Assembly: GCA_948444865.1 (NCBI GenBank)
Contig: CAOJVE010000005.1
Location: 1 to 39,175 of the forward strand
Reading direction: 5' to 3'
Origin: an uncultured Lachnospiraceae bacterium
Lineage (GTDB): Bacteria > Bacillota > Clostridia > Lachnospirales > Lachnospiraceae
DNA: 39,175 nucleotides
Shown here: positions 19,065 to 27,054 of the stretch, piece by piece
Position numbering within the stretch: position 1 is the first letter of the stretch
Layout of the letters: every line of letters begins with the position of its first letter
Position numbers and translations under genes: made by a program
Notes under the pieces: model-generated
What the model was told of the DNA's origin: nothing
The model's input: the letters and a program-made list of their open reading frames with translations, nothing else
The model's database searches: none

Positions 19065-20297
19065 TTGTTAGAGATTATGACGAACGAGGCTGAATCATCT
19101 GCTAAGATTATCGTGATCGGAGTGGGTGGCGCTGGCAATAATGCGGTAAACAGAATGGTGGAGGAAGCCATTGCCGGAATTGAATTTGTGGGGATTAACA
19201 CGGATAAACAGGCGCTGACGCTTTGTAAAGCGCCCACAGTTCTTCAGATTGGAGAAAAGCTGACCAAAGGGCTGGGCGCAGGGGCGCAGCCGGAGGTGGG
19301 CAAGAAGGCGGCGGAAGAGAGCATCGAAGAGTTAAAGCAGCTGATGGAAGGCGCCGACATGGTATTCGTCACCTGCGGCATGGGAGGCGGCACGGGCACA
19401 GGGGCCGCGCCGGTGGTTGCGGGAGCGGCGAAAGAAATGGGAATTTTGACGGTTGGGGTTGTGACCAAGCCGTTCCGCTTCGAGGCCAAGACCCGGATGA
19501 ACAACGCGCTGATGGGGATAGAGAACTTAAAGGAAAATGTGGACACATTGATTGTGATTCCAAACGATAAGCTGCTGGAGATTGTGGACAGGCGCACCAC
19601 CATGCCGGAAGCCTTGCGGAAAGCCGATGAAGTGCTGCAGCAGGCCGTGCAGGGCATTACCGATCTGATTAACCTGCCGGCTCTCATCAATCTGGACTTT
19701 GCGGATGTGCAGACGGTTATGACCAACAAGGGAATCGCCCACATCGGAATCGGCGAGGCGAAAGGCGACGAGAAAGCGCTGGAGGCTGTGGAGCAGGCGG
19801 TGTCCAGTCCGCTGCTGGAGACGACCATCAAGGGCGCGTCCCACGCGATTATCAACATATCCGGGGACATTTCCCTGATGGACGCCAACGACGCGGCCAG
19901 CTACGTCCAGGAGCTGACCGGAGAGGAAGCCAATATTATTTTCGGCGCCATGTACGACGACACCGTGGCGGACGCGGCGCGGATTACCGTTATCGCCACC
20001 GGACTGGACGAGCCTCAGCCTAACAAGCTGGGCGGCTACGGCATGAGAAACGCGGGATCGCCCTTTGGCGGACCGGCCAACCGGCCTACGGGAAGCCGGC
20101 TGAATACAGGGGCGGGCGCAGGAATCGGCGGCGCGGCCAGCAAGACCGGCGCAGGCGCTTCCGCGGGACAGGCTTCTTCGACCAGAGGCTCTATGCCCAA
20201 CTTAAACATCCCCCACGTGGACCCGGTGGCGCCCAAAGTGCCCACCAGCACCGTGGAGAAAAAGAACATCCAGATACCGGATTTTCTAAAAAGATGA
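19065..20297 (+). CDS. ftsZ: Cell division protein FtsZ
   Basis: [31 protein letters not shown] motifs; C-terminal peptide [12 protein letters not shown] start with GGAGG RBS. Confidence 0.98.
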   Translation: MLEIMTNEAESSAKIIVIGVGGAGNNAVNRMVEEAIAGIEFVGINTDKQALTLCKAPTVLQIGEKLTKGLGAGAQPEVGKKAAEESIEELKQLMEGADMVFVTCGMGGGTGTGAAPVVAGAAKEMGILTVGVVTKPFRFEAKTRMNNALMGIENLKENVDTLIVIPNDKLLEIVDRRTTMPEALRKADEVLQQAVQGITDLINLPALINLDFADVQTVMTNKGIAHIGIGEAKGDEKALEAVEQAVSSPLLETTIKGASHAIINISGDISLMDANDAASYVQELTGEEANIIFGAMYDDTVADAARITVIATGLDEPQPNKLGGYGMRNAGSPFGGPANRPTGSRLNTGAGAGIGGAASKTGAGASAGQASSTRGSMPNLNIPHVDPVAPKVPTSTVEKKNIQIPDFLKR

Positions 20298-20324
20298 CGG
20301 ATAACTAATAATGTTAAACACTAT

Positions 20325-20359
20325 AAAAAACAGGCGGCTGTGCAGGCGGCCTGTTTTTG
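20325..20359 (+). terminator. Rho-independent terminator after ftsZ
   Basis: AAAACAGGC ... GCCTGTTTTT inverted repeat with T-run. Confidence 0.75.
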
Positions 20360-20377
20360 GGTTCAGGGAGGAGAGCC

Positions 20378-21055
20378 ATGAGAGAAACGACCCGAATCGT
20401 AGTGGTGGAAGACGATAAAAAAATGAACGAAGGGATTCGGCTGGCTCTGAAACAGGAAAATTATATTTTTACCGCCTGCCGCACGCTGGCGGAGGCCAGG
20501 GACGCTCTGCGCACGCAAAAAACAGACCTGATGCTGCTGGACGTGAATCTGCCGGACGGAAACGGCATTGATTTCCTTGGGGAAATCCGGCGGGAGTATT
20601 GCATGCCAGTGATTCTTTTGACGGTCAACGACATGGAAATGGACATTGTGATGGGCCTGGAGGCCGGGGCCAACGATTACATCACGAAGCCGTTCAGCCT
20701 GATGGTGCTGCGGGCGCGGGTGGCGGTGCAGCTGCGGCCGCAGAAAGAGGGAAGCGCCCATTTCACCCAGGGCAGCCTGGATCTGGATTTTGAAAAGATG
20801 CAGTTTTACCAAAACGGCAGGCCCCTAGAGTTAAGCATAACGGAGCAGAAGCTTTTGAAAATCCTGTGCGAAAACCGGGGCGCCACCGTGAAGCGCAGCC
20901 ATCTGATTGATATGGTCTGGAGCGGGGAGAGAGAGTTTGTGGACGAGCATGCCCTGACCGTGGCGGTGAACCGGCTGCGGGGTAAGCTGGAGGACGGGAA
21001 ACGGGAATATATCAAAACGGTATATGGAGTTGGTTACGCATGGGTCATGCAGTGA
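20378..21055 (+). CDS. OmpR/PhoB-family response regulator
   Basis: VVEDDKKMN, LLDVNLPDGNG, ITKPFSLMVLRARV; C-terminal winged helix (KTVYGVGYAW). ATG 20378 preferred with GGAGAG RBS. Confidence 0.93.
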   Translation: MRETTRIVVVEDDKKMNEGIRLALKQENYIFTACRTLAEARDALRTQKTDLMLLDVNLPDGNGIDFLGEIRREYCMPVILLTVNDMEMDIVMGLEAGANDYITKPFSLMVLRARVAVQLRPQKEGSAHFTQGSLDLDFEKMQFYQNGRPLELSITEQKLLKILCENRGATVKRSHLIDMVWSGEREFVDEHALTVAVNRLRGKLEDGKREYIKTVYGVGYAWVMQ

Positions 21056-21954
21056 TCCTTTTAGGGGCGGTTTTTCTGGCGGCCGTCTCCGCTTTTGTCT
21101 GGCGCCGGCATTATGCCCGCCGGGAGCGAAAGCTTCTTTATCGGCTGGAAGAGATGATTGCCAAGGCGCGGCAGGGGGAACTGGCCCACACGGAAATATC
21201 GGAAACAGAATTTTCGGCGCTGGAAAACAGCTTCAAGTGTTTCCTGGAGGAAAGCCAGCTCTTGGCAGACAGCCAGCGGCGGCAAAAGGAGCTGGTCCAC
21301 GGGCTGATTTCCGACATCGCCCATCAGACGCTGATGCCCATTGCCAATCTGAAAATGTACGCGGAATTATTAAGTGAGGCGGATGGTCAGAACCATGAGC
21401 TGACCGACGTCTTAAAAGGCCAGGCGGACAAGCTGGATTTTTTGATTCATTCCCTGGTGAAGCTGTCCCGGATGGAACACGGCCTGATTCACGTGCGCCC
21501 AGGCGCCGCCTCCGTGGCTCTTTTGCTTCAGCGTCTGCGCCAGGATTACAGCAGCGCCGCCGTGGAAAAGGGCGTGACTCTTCACATGGCCGAGACGACG
21601 CTTTCGGCGGTTTTCGACATGAAATGGACCCAGGAGGCGGTGGGCAATCTGGTGGATAACGCCATCAAATATACGCCGCCGGGAGGGCGGGTGGATATGG
21701 AGGCAAAGGCCTATCCGTTTTTCATCCGCCTGGATATCCGGGACACGGGGATCGGGATTCCAAAAGGGGAAATCTGCAAAGTCTTCGGGAGATTTTACCG
21801 GGGACTGGCCGTCCAGGACGAGCCGGGCGTGGGCATCGGCCTTTACCTGGCCAGGGAGATTATCCAGGCCCAGAAAGGGTACATCAAAGTCTCCTCCAAG
21901 GAAGGGGCAGGCTGCGTGTTTTCCGTATTTTTGCCGGTCTCGCCGATTTTGTGA
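21040..21954 (+). CDS. Sensor histidine kinase, short N-terminal TM (intramembrane-sensing type), atypical H-box
   Basis: SDIAHQTLMPIANLKMY, NLVDNAIKYTPPGG, DTGIGIP, GVGIGLYLA; overlaps the response regulator by 16 nt. Confidence 0.9.
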   Translation: MGHAVILLGAVFLAAVSAFVWRRHYARRERKLLYRLEEMIAKARQGELAHTEISETEFSALENSFKCFLEESQLLADSQRRQKELVHGLISDIAHQTLMPIANLKMYAELLSEADGQNHELTDVLKGQADKLDFLIHSLVKLSRMEHGLIHVRPGAASVALLLQRLRQDYSSAAVEKGVTLHMAETTLSAVFDMKWTQEAVGNLVDNAIKYTPPGGRVDMEAKAYPFFIRLDIRDTGIGIPKGEICKVFGRFYRGLAVQDEPGVGIGLYLAREIIQAQKGYIKVSSKEGAGCVFSVFLPVSPIL

Positions 21955-22006
21955 AAAATGCAACAGTTCAGATGTCTTCACTGTTACGAAAAAACAATAA
22001 AATTTT

Positions 22007-22035
22007 GTGAAACTGGGAAAGAAATGTGGTAGAAT
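22007..22035 (+). promoter_or_regulatory. Putative promoter of the Fst-like peptide mRNA (extended -10)
   Basis: TGTGAA - 17 bp - TAGAAT with extended -10 TGG (tgtggTAGAAT, -10 at 22030-22035); predicted start near 22042. Confidence 0.6.
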
Positions 22036-22075
22036 AAACCTGTTACCGCTCCTATACCGGGTACGGAAAGGGGGT

Positions 22076-22105
22076 GTTCTGCATGGATATATTGGGGACA
22101 TTTAT
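22076..22105 (+). repeat. Direct repeat copy 1, overlapping the toxin start codon
   Basis: GTTCTGCATGGATATATTGGGGACATTTAT; matches copy 2 with CTGCATGGA identical and imperfect similarity on both sides. Confidence 0.65.
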
Positions 22106-22169
22106 AGTCACCGTCGCGGCAGGCGTGGTTTGCCACATTATCTGCAAATGGTTAGACGGCGACAAATAA
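22083..22169 (+). CDS. 28-aa hydrophobic small protein, candidate type I (Fst-like) toxin; not in supplied ORF track
   Basis: atg gat ata ttg ... aaa taa encodes MDILGTFIVTVAAGVVCHIICKWLDGDK. Strong SD AAGGGGGTG at 22068-22076; single TM helix then WLDGDK polar tail. Confidence 0.75.
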   Translation: MDILGTFIVTVAAGVVCHIICKWLDGDK

Positions 22170-22212
22170 ATCGGTAACTGGCCTATGGCATAAGCCACCA
22201 TATCAAAACGGA

Positions 22213-22284
22213 ATAGAAAACCCCGGAGTAGCCGCTCCGGGGTTTTCGTTTTAGCCGTCCTGCATGGACAACTGGGAACTTTCA
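22213..22284 (-). ncRNA. Candidate antisense antitoxin RNA of about 70 nt (RNAII-like)
   Basis: Starts 6-7 nt after TATAAT on the minus strand and ends at the shared terminator. Contains UCCAUGCAG, complementary to CUGCAUGGA at the toxin start codon. Confidence 0.65.
22217..22248. terminator. Bidirectional Rho-independent terminator shared by toxin mRNA and convergent antisense RNA
   Basis: AAAA CCCCGGAG tagccg CTCCGGGG TTTT, perfect 8-bp GC stem with A-tract before and T-tract after, functional in both orientations. Confidence 0.88.
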
Positions 22285-22285
22285 T
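22257..22285 (+). repeat. Direct repeat copy 2, within the antisense RNA template
   Basis: GTCCTGCATGGACAACTGGGAACTTTCAT versus copy 1 GTTCTGCATGGATATATTGGGGACATTTAT. Confidence 0.65.
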
Positions 22286-22289
22286 CGGT

Positions 22290-22318
22290 ATTATAGCATA
22301 TGTATTTTCCACTTGCAA
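22290..22318 (-). promoter_or_regulatory. Strong sigma-A-type promoter for the antisense RNA
   Basis: Minus strand TTGCAA (22318-22313) - exactly 17 bp - TATAAT (22295-22290), with extended -10 TGC. Confidence 0.8.
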
Positions 22319-22505
22319 TATGCGTTTAAAATAATTATTGTTTATTTCTGCGGAGCGTTTGCTCTTACGCGATTCTATACTCTTTGGGGCATCCCGTATG
22401 GCCATGCGGCCATCTTATAAGATATCCATTTTGTGACATTTGAGAAACCAGTTGGAGATTTTTTTGTGGTAAAGTCTGTATTGGAAAGCGATACAGGAGG
22501 GGAAC

Positions 22506-23171
22506 ATGATTTTAGAAGTGAGAGATTTGCGGAAAATATACGGCGCCGGGGAGGCGCGCGTCTGCGCCCTGAATGGGGTAAGCTTTCAGGTGGAAAGGGG
22601 AGAATTTGTGGCTGTGGTAGGCACGTCCGGCAGCGGAAAATCCACGCTGCTGCACATGATGGGCGGGCTGGACACGCCCACGTCCGGGACGGTGAAGGTG
22701 GACGGACAGGATTTGGGGAAAATGTCCGGGGATGAGCTGGCGGTTTTCAGAAGGAGGAATCTGGGATTCGTGTTCCAGCAGTACAATCTGGTTCCCATGT
22801 TAAATGTTTGGGAAAACATTGCGCTTCCGGTGCGGCTGGACGGAAAGCGACCGGAGAAAGCCTATGTGGATTCCATCGTTCAGACCCTGGGGCTTACGGA
22901 CAAGCTGGAGTTTCTGCCAAACGCCCTCTCCGGCGGGCAGCAGCAGCGGGTGGCCATCGCCCGTTCCCTGACAGCCCGGCCCTGCGTTTTGCTGGCGGAT
23001 GAGCCCACCGGGAACCTGGATTCCAAAACCAGCCAGGACGTTTTGGGGCTTTTAAAAGTGACCAACCGACAGTTTCACCAGACGCTGGTGATGATCACCC
23101 ACAACGAGGAAATCGCCCAGATGGCCGACCGAATCCTCCATCTGGAAGACGGGAGGCTTAAGCCATGGTAA
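22506..23171 (+). CDS. ABC transporter ATP-binding protein (MacB/LolD family)
   Basis: GTSGSGKST Walker [16 protein letters not shown] signature, [12 protein letters not shown] Walker B. Confidence 0.96.
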   Translation: MILEVRDLRKIYGAGEARVCALNGVSFQVERGEFVAVVGTSGSGKSTLLHMMGGLDTPTSGTVKVDGQDLGKMSGDELAVFRRRNLGFVFQQYNLVPMLNVWENIALPVRLDGKRPEKAYVDSIVQTLGLTDKLEFLPNALSGGQQQRVAIARSLTARPCVLLADEPTGNLDSKTSQDVLGLLKVTNRQFHQTLVMITHNEEIAQMADRILHLEDGRLKPW

Positions 23172-25693
23172 AAGTGGAAAATAAAGAAGTCCTGCGGGAG
23201 CTGACCCATCGTTTTCTGAGAGTCAACCGGCGGCGAAACCGAATTGCCCTGCTGGCCATTGCGCTGACCTGTCTTTTATTTACCACGTTATTTACAGGAA
23301 CAGTATCCATCGTTCTGACAAAAAGAGCGGCGGACATAAAGGCGTTTCAGGCCTCCTCCCATGCTTTCGCCCAGGACTTGACGGCGGAGGAATGCGAAAG
23401 GGGGATGCGGGCGTTAAAGGACAGCCGGGACGTGGACGCATGGGGCGCGGGAATCTTCCTGGGCGCGGTGGCCGACCGGCGGCTTGGGTTTTTGGCGGAA
23501 GTGCGCTGCGGCGATGAGAAAATGGCAAAAAGCATTCTTTCCGCGCCCACCGTCGGCCGGCTGCCCGAAAGCGGGGACGAAATCGCGCTGGGAACCATGA
23601 CGCTGGATGCCCTGGGAGCGCCCTGCGAACTGGGGGCTCTGGTGACGCTGACCTACGAGCGGGGGCCGTTGGAGACGCAGACAGACACATTTCGCTTAAG
23701 CGGATACTGGGAAAGCGACAAAGGAACGGTATCGCAGATGGTCTGGGTATCCCAGGACTATGCCCAGGCGCACGCCTACCCGCTGACCAAAGAGGAGCTG
23801 GGAGAGGGCGTGCGAAACGGTGGCCGCGACCTGGCAGTCTGGTACAAAAATCCCTGGCTTCTGGAAAAAAAGACGGCAAAGCTTTCTGGCGACGGCAAAG
23901 TCGATTTCCAGCTGAATCCCGCCTATGATTTGATGGAGGAGGACGCATTTTCCGCAGGAACGGTGGCGGCTCTGGCGGCGCTTATCGTCCTGGCCGGCTA
24001 TCTGATTATCTACAATGTCTTCAGCATTTCCGTGAAAAGCGACTTGAAAGTCTACGGACTTTTGAAAAACATCGGCGCCACGGGAAAGCAGTTAAAAAGG
24101 ATGGCCTACGGCCAGGCGGCGCGGCTGGCCCTTTTGGGCATTCCCCTGGGACTTCTGGGCGGATTTTTCATGGGAGCGGCCCTGGCGCCGGCCCTGAATG
24201 TAGATCTGGACAGGGCGCTTGACGGCGAAAAAGTCCCGGCGGCGGTGTCGGCCCATCCGTGCATATTCATCATTTCCGCCTTTCTGACGCTGCTTACGGT
24301 TTACCTGTCGGTTCTGCGGCCCTGCCGTCTGGTAGGGCGCGTATCCCCCACGGAAGCCCTGCGCATGTCGGAGGGCGGGATTTCCCACAGGAAAACCGGC
24401 CGGACGGGAGAAATCGGCGGCTGGGCGGCCCTGGCGGCGCAAAACGCGCGGGCCAACTGGCGCAAGGGGCTTATGGTGATGTTCTCCATTGCCCTGTCTC
24501 TGCTGATTCTGGACTGCATCGTCATGCTGGTGCAGGGATACGATTTTGAGGCGTACAAAAAAATCGTGCTGGCCTCGGACTTTGAGCTGGATCAGCTGGC
24601 GGCCACCCTGGAAAATTCAAACTTCGACGGGATTACGCCGGACGTCAAAAAGCGGCTAAAAGCCTGTCCCCAAGACATTTCCATCGGCTATGTATATTTT
24701 GAAAGAGCGTCCCTTCGCATGGACGGGGATTTTAAGGAAGAGTGGAAACGCTGGAGCGATTTTTACAAAGACATCTGGGAGGACTACGAAAAAAATTTAT
24801 GGCGGCAGACCTATGAAAAAGGCGCGCTCCCGGTCCATTATATGGCCGTGAATCAGGCCGTCTTTGAAAAACTGGAATGGGAAGGCGCGGCCTGTTCCTG
24901 GGAAGAATTTCAAAAGGGCGCGCGGGCGCTTGTAAACTACGGCGCCAGGTACCGGTGGCATCCTTTTTCTCACCGTCCCGCAAACGGCAAAATCCGCGTC
25001 GAGCTGGAGGGAGGGGCGGAGAAGACTTACAAAATCGGAGGCGAGGCATACCTGCCCTACTCCATGGACTATCCTTTTGGAGAGCTGTACGCGGCCACGG
25101 TCCTCCTGCCGGAGACGGAATTTATCCAAAGCGCAGGCAAGAAAAGCGCGCTGTACGCGTCCGTGGACTGCCCGCAGGGGGATCGAAAGGCGGTGGAAGA
25201 TTATCTGAAGTCCGTCCTGTTGGAAAACAATCCGTCGGTGCACTTAAAGTCCAGCCTGGACCTAGACGAGAGCTTTCAGAAAATTGTAAGCAGATACTAT
25301 ATAATCGGCGGAATGATGGCGGCGGCGCTGGCTTTTATCGGCGTCATGAATTTCTTTAACGCAGTGGCCGCGTCCGTCATCAGTCGGAAAAGGGAGCTGG
25401 CGCTTTTGGAGGCGGTGGGCATGACTAGAAGTCATCTGGTGAAAATGCTGGCCGCGGAAGGATTCCTCTACCTGGCCGGGGCGGAAATCATTGCCCTTGC
25501 GCTGGTGGGCGTCTGTGCCGAAGGGCTTTTGGAGCGCACCTTGGGAAAAGCCTTTTACTTCCAGGCTCATGCAGTTTGGTGGCCGTGCCTGGCGCCGTTT
25601 CCGGCATTTTTGGCGGTCATATACGGGATATGCCGCCGCCAGTTCGGCGAAATGAGCCAAGAAAGCGTGGTGGAGCGGCTCAGAAGCAATTAA
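23165..25693 (+). CDS. FtsX-like ABC transporter permease
   Basis: 842 aa; two FtsX-type TM modules (...SVKSDLKVYGLLKNIGATGKQL..., ...SVISRKRELALLEAVGMTRSHL...); overlaps ATPase gene by 7 nt. Confidence 0.92.
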   Translation: MVKVENKEVLRELTHRFLRVNRRRNRIALLAIALTCLLFTTLFTGTVSIVLTKRAADIKAFQASSHAFAQDLTAEECERGMRALKDSRDVDAWGAGIFLGAVADRRLGFLAEVRCGDEKMAKSILSAPTVGRLPESGDEIALGTMTLDALGAPCELGALVTLTYERGPLETQTDTFRLSGYWESDKGTVSQMVWVSQDYAQAHAYPLTKEELGEGVRNGGRDLAVWYKNPWLLEKKTAKLSGDGKVDFQLNPAYDLMEEDAFSAGTVAALAALIVLAGYLIIYNVFSISVKSDLKVYGLLKNIGATGKQLKRMAYGQAARLALLGIPLGLLGGFFMGAALAPALNVDLDRALDGEKVPAAVSAHPCIFIISAFLTLLTVYLSVLRPCRLVGRVSPTEALRMSEGGISHRKTGRTGEIGGWAALAAQNARANWRKGLMVMFSIALSLLILDCIVMLVQGYDFEAYKKIVLASDFELDQLAATLENSNFDGITPDVKKRLKACPQDISIGYVYFERASLRMDGDFKEEWKRWSDFYKDIWEDYEKNLWRQTYEKGALPVHYMAVNQAVFEKLEWEGAACSWEEFQKGARALVNYGARYRWHPFSHRPANGKIRVELEGGAEKTYKIGGEAYLPYSMDYPFGELYAATVLLPETEFIQSAGKKSALYASVDCPQGDRKAVEDYLKSVLLENNPSVHLKSSLDLDESFQKIVSRYYIIGGMMAAALAFIGVMNFFNAVAASVISRKRELALLEAVGMTRSHLVKMLAAEGFLYLAGAEIIALALVGVCAEGLLERTLGKAFYFQAHAVWWPCLAPFPAFLAVIYGICRRQFGEMSQESVVERLRSN

Positions 25694-25750
25694 TTTTCTG
25701 TAAATAAGCATTTGCTGATTCAGGATCAAAATGCAAGGAGGAGAGATAAA

Positions 25751-26452
25751 ATGAAAATGACAACGAAAAAGATTATGGGATTTTTGCTGCTTATTGCGGC
25801 GGCGCTGGCGCTGCATCCGGCCCATCCGGCGCAGGCGGCGTACACAGGCATGCTGGGTTACCAGAAAAACTTAAAAAACGGGTTCCAGGAAATCGCCGTT
25901 TACAGCCCGGCGGACGAGCGGGGATACTATGAGGTATATGTGGATGGGATTTACGGGAAAACCTGCAAAAACATAAAGGCAACGTCCTCGGATAAAAAAA
26001 TCGCCGCCGTGAAATACAGCGCAAAGAGTCAGTGTTTTGTGCTCACCCCCAAAAAGCCGGGGACAGTGCGGCTTACCTTTTCCGCCACCAGAAAAGGCAA
26101 AACAATAAAATGTAAAGGAACCGTTCAGACAGTGAAATTTAAAAATCCCGTGAAAAAACTGTCCATAAACGGAAAAAATTATGCCAAAAAGGTGAAAACG
26201 GCCCATGCCGTTGTGCACATCAAACCGAAGGAAGAAAAAGTCAAATTCCAGTATAAACTGCAGCCGGGCTGGGAACTGGAATCGGCATATGGAGAGGCCA
26301 GAAAGCCCAGTTATGAGATGGGATTTTACAGATCCGTGAAAAACAACAAGACTTATAATTTACAAAAAGAAGGGGAATTGCTCATCTGGATGACTTTGAA
26401 AAATGCCAAAAGAGGAGAAAGAGCAGATATATGCCTGTCTTTGGAACAATAA
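25751..26452 (+). CDS. Secreted Ig-like (Big_2-type) domain protein
   Basis: Signal peptide MKMTTKKIMGFLLLIAAALALHPAHPAQAA; 'SSDKKIAAVKYSAK...KKPGTVRLTFSA' Ig-like pattern; RBS AAGGAGGAG. Confidence 0.6.
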   Translation: MKMTTKKIMGFLLLIAAALALHPAHPAQAAYTGMLGYQKNLKNGFQEIAVYSPADERGYYEVYVDGIYGKTCKNIKATSSDKKIAAVKYSAKSQCFVLTPKKPGTVRLTFSATRKGKTIKCKGTVQTVKFKNPVKKLSINGKNYAKKVKTAHAVVHIKPKEEKVKFQYKLQPGWELESAYGEARKPSYEMGFYRSVKNNKTYNLQKEGELLIWMTLKNAKRGERADICLSLEQ

Positions 26453-26478
26453 ATAAAGCGCATGTCTGAAAAAAATCT

Positions 26479-26507
26479 GCATAACTTTTATTTTCCTGCA
26501 CATACTA
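26479..26507 (+). promoter_or_regulatory. Candidate sigma-G (forespore) promoter upstream of the DUF1540 gene
   Basis: GCATA (26479-26483) - 17 bp - CATACTA (26501-26507), close to the Bacillus sigma-G consensus. Confidence 0.5.
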
Positions 26508-26547
26508 AACGCGTCAAATAAATACAGAAAAACAGGAGGTGGAAATT

Positions 26548-26868
26548 ATGCCAGCATTGAGATGTTCAGCAATCACATGTGTCTACAATAAAGAGGAGCT
26601 GTGTTCCAAAGGCGACATCCTTGTAACCGGCGATGCAGCCAACATGGCGGACCAGACAAGCTGCGGCAGCTTCCAGGAAAGAAAAGGTGACAGCATGACA
26701 AATTCCTGCGCCGACGGATGCGGATGCGAAACCATTCAGGTGGACTGCGAAGCATGCAGATGCGTGTACAACGATGACCGCAAGTGCATCGCGTCCCAAA
26801 TCGGCATCGCCGGTTCCAACGCGACCAGCAGCCAGCAGACCATGTGCGGCACTTTTCATTGTAAGTGA
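26548..26868 (+). CDS. DUF1540-containing cysteine-rich protein (two repeats)
   Basis: CSAITCVYNKEELCSKGDILVTG ... CEACRCVYNDDRKCIASQIGIAG, two Cys-rich DUF1540-like units; RBS AGGAGG before ATG 26548. Confidence 0.85.
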   Translation: MPALRCSAITCVYNKEELCSKGDILVTGDAANMADQTSCGSFQERKGDSMTNSCADGCGCETIQVDCEACRCVYNDDRKCIASQIGIAGSNATSSQQTMCGTFHCK

Positions 26869-26987
26869 GACGCCGGTGAACGAAAGGGTAGTTTACCTTT
26901 AGGGTAGTTTTCCCTCTGCGGCAAATAGACAATTGAAAATAGCAAAGGTTTATGGTATGCGAAAAGCTGCCGGAACCAACGCGCGCT

Positions 26988-27035
26988 CCCGGAAATTTCA
27001 GAAAAGCATGCCTGGAATTTCCGGGAGTTTTTAAG
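26988..27035. terminator. Rho-independent terminator between DUF1540 and the AraC gene
   Basis: Perfect 12-bp stem CTCCCGGAAATT ... AATTTCCGGGAG followed by TTTTT. Confidence 0.8.
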
Positions 27036-27054
27036 CGTTTATTCAAATCAGTTT

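Noticed and set aside
21961-21990. Small inverted repeat AACAGT...ACTGTT after the histidine kinase as terminator
   Set aside because: Only 6-bp stem and no T-run on the plus strand; too weak to call.
22052-22405. 117-aa minus-strand ORF covering the TA-like locus
   Set aside because: It crosses the bidirectional terminator and overlaps the antisense RNA promoter; the RNA-based interpretation explains the region better.
23292-23948. 218-aa minus-strand ORF opposite the ABC permease
   Set aside because: Pro/Arg/Ser-rich shadow ORF of a well-supported FtsX-like gene.
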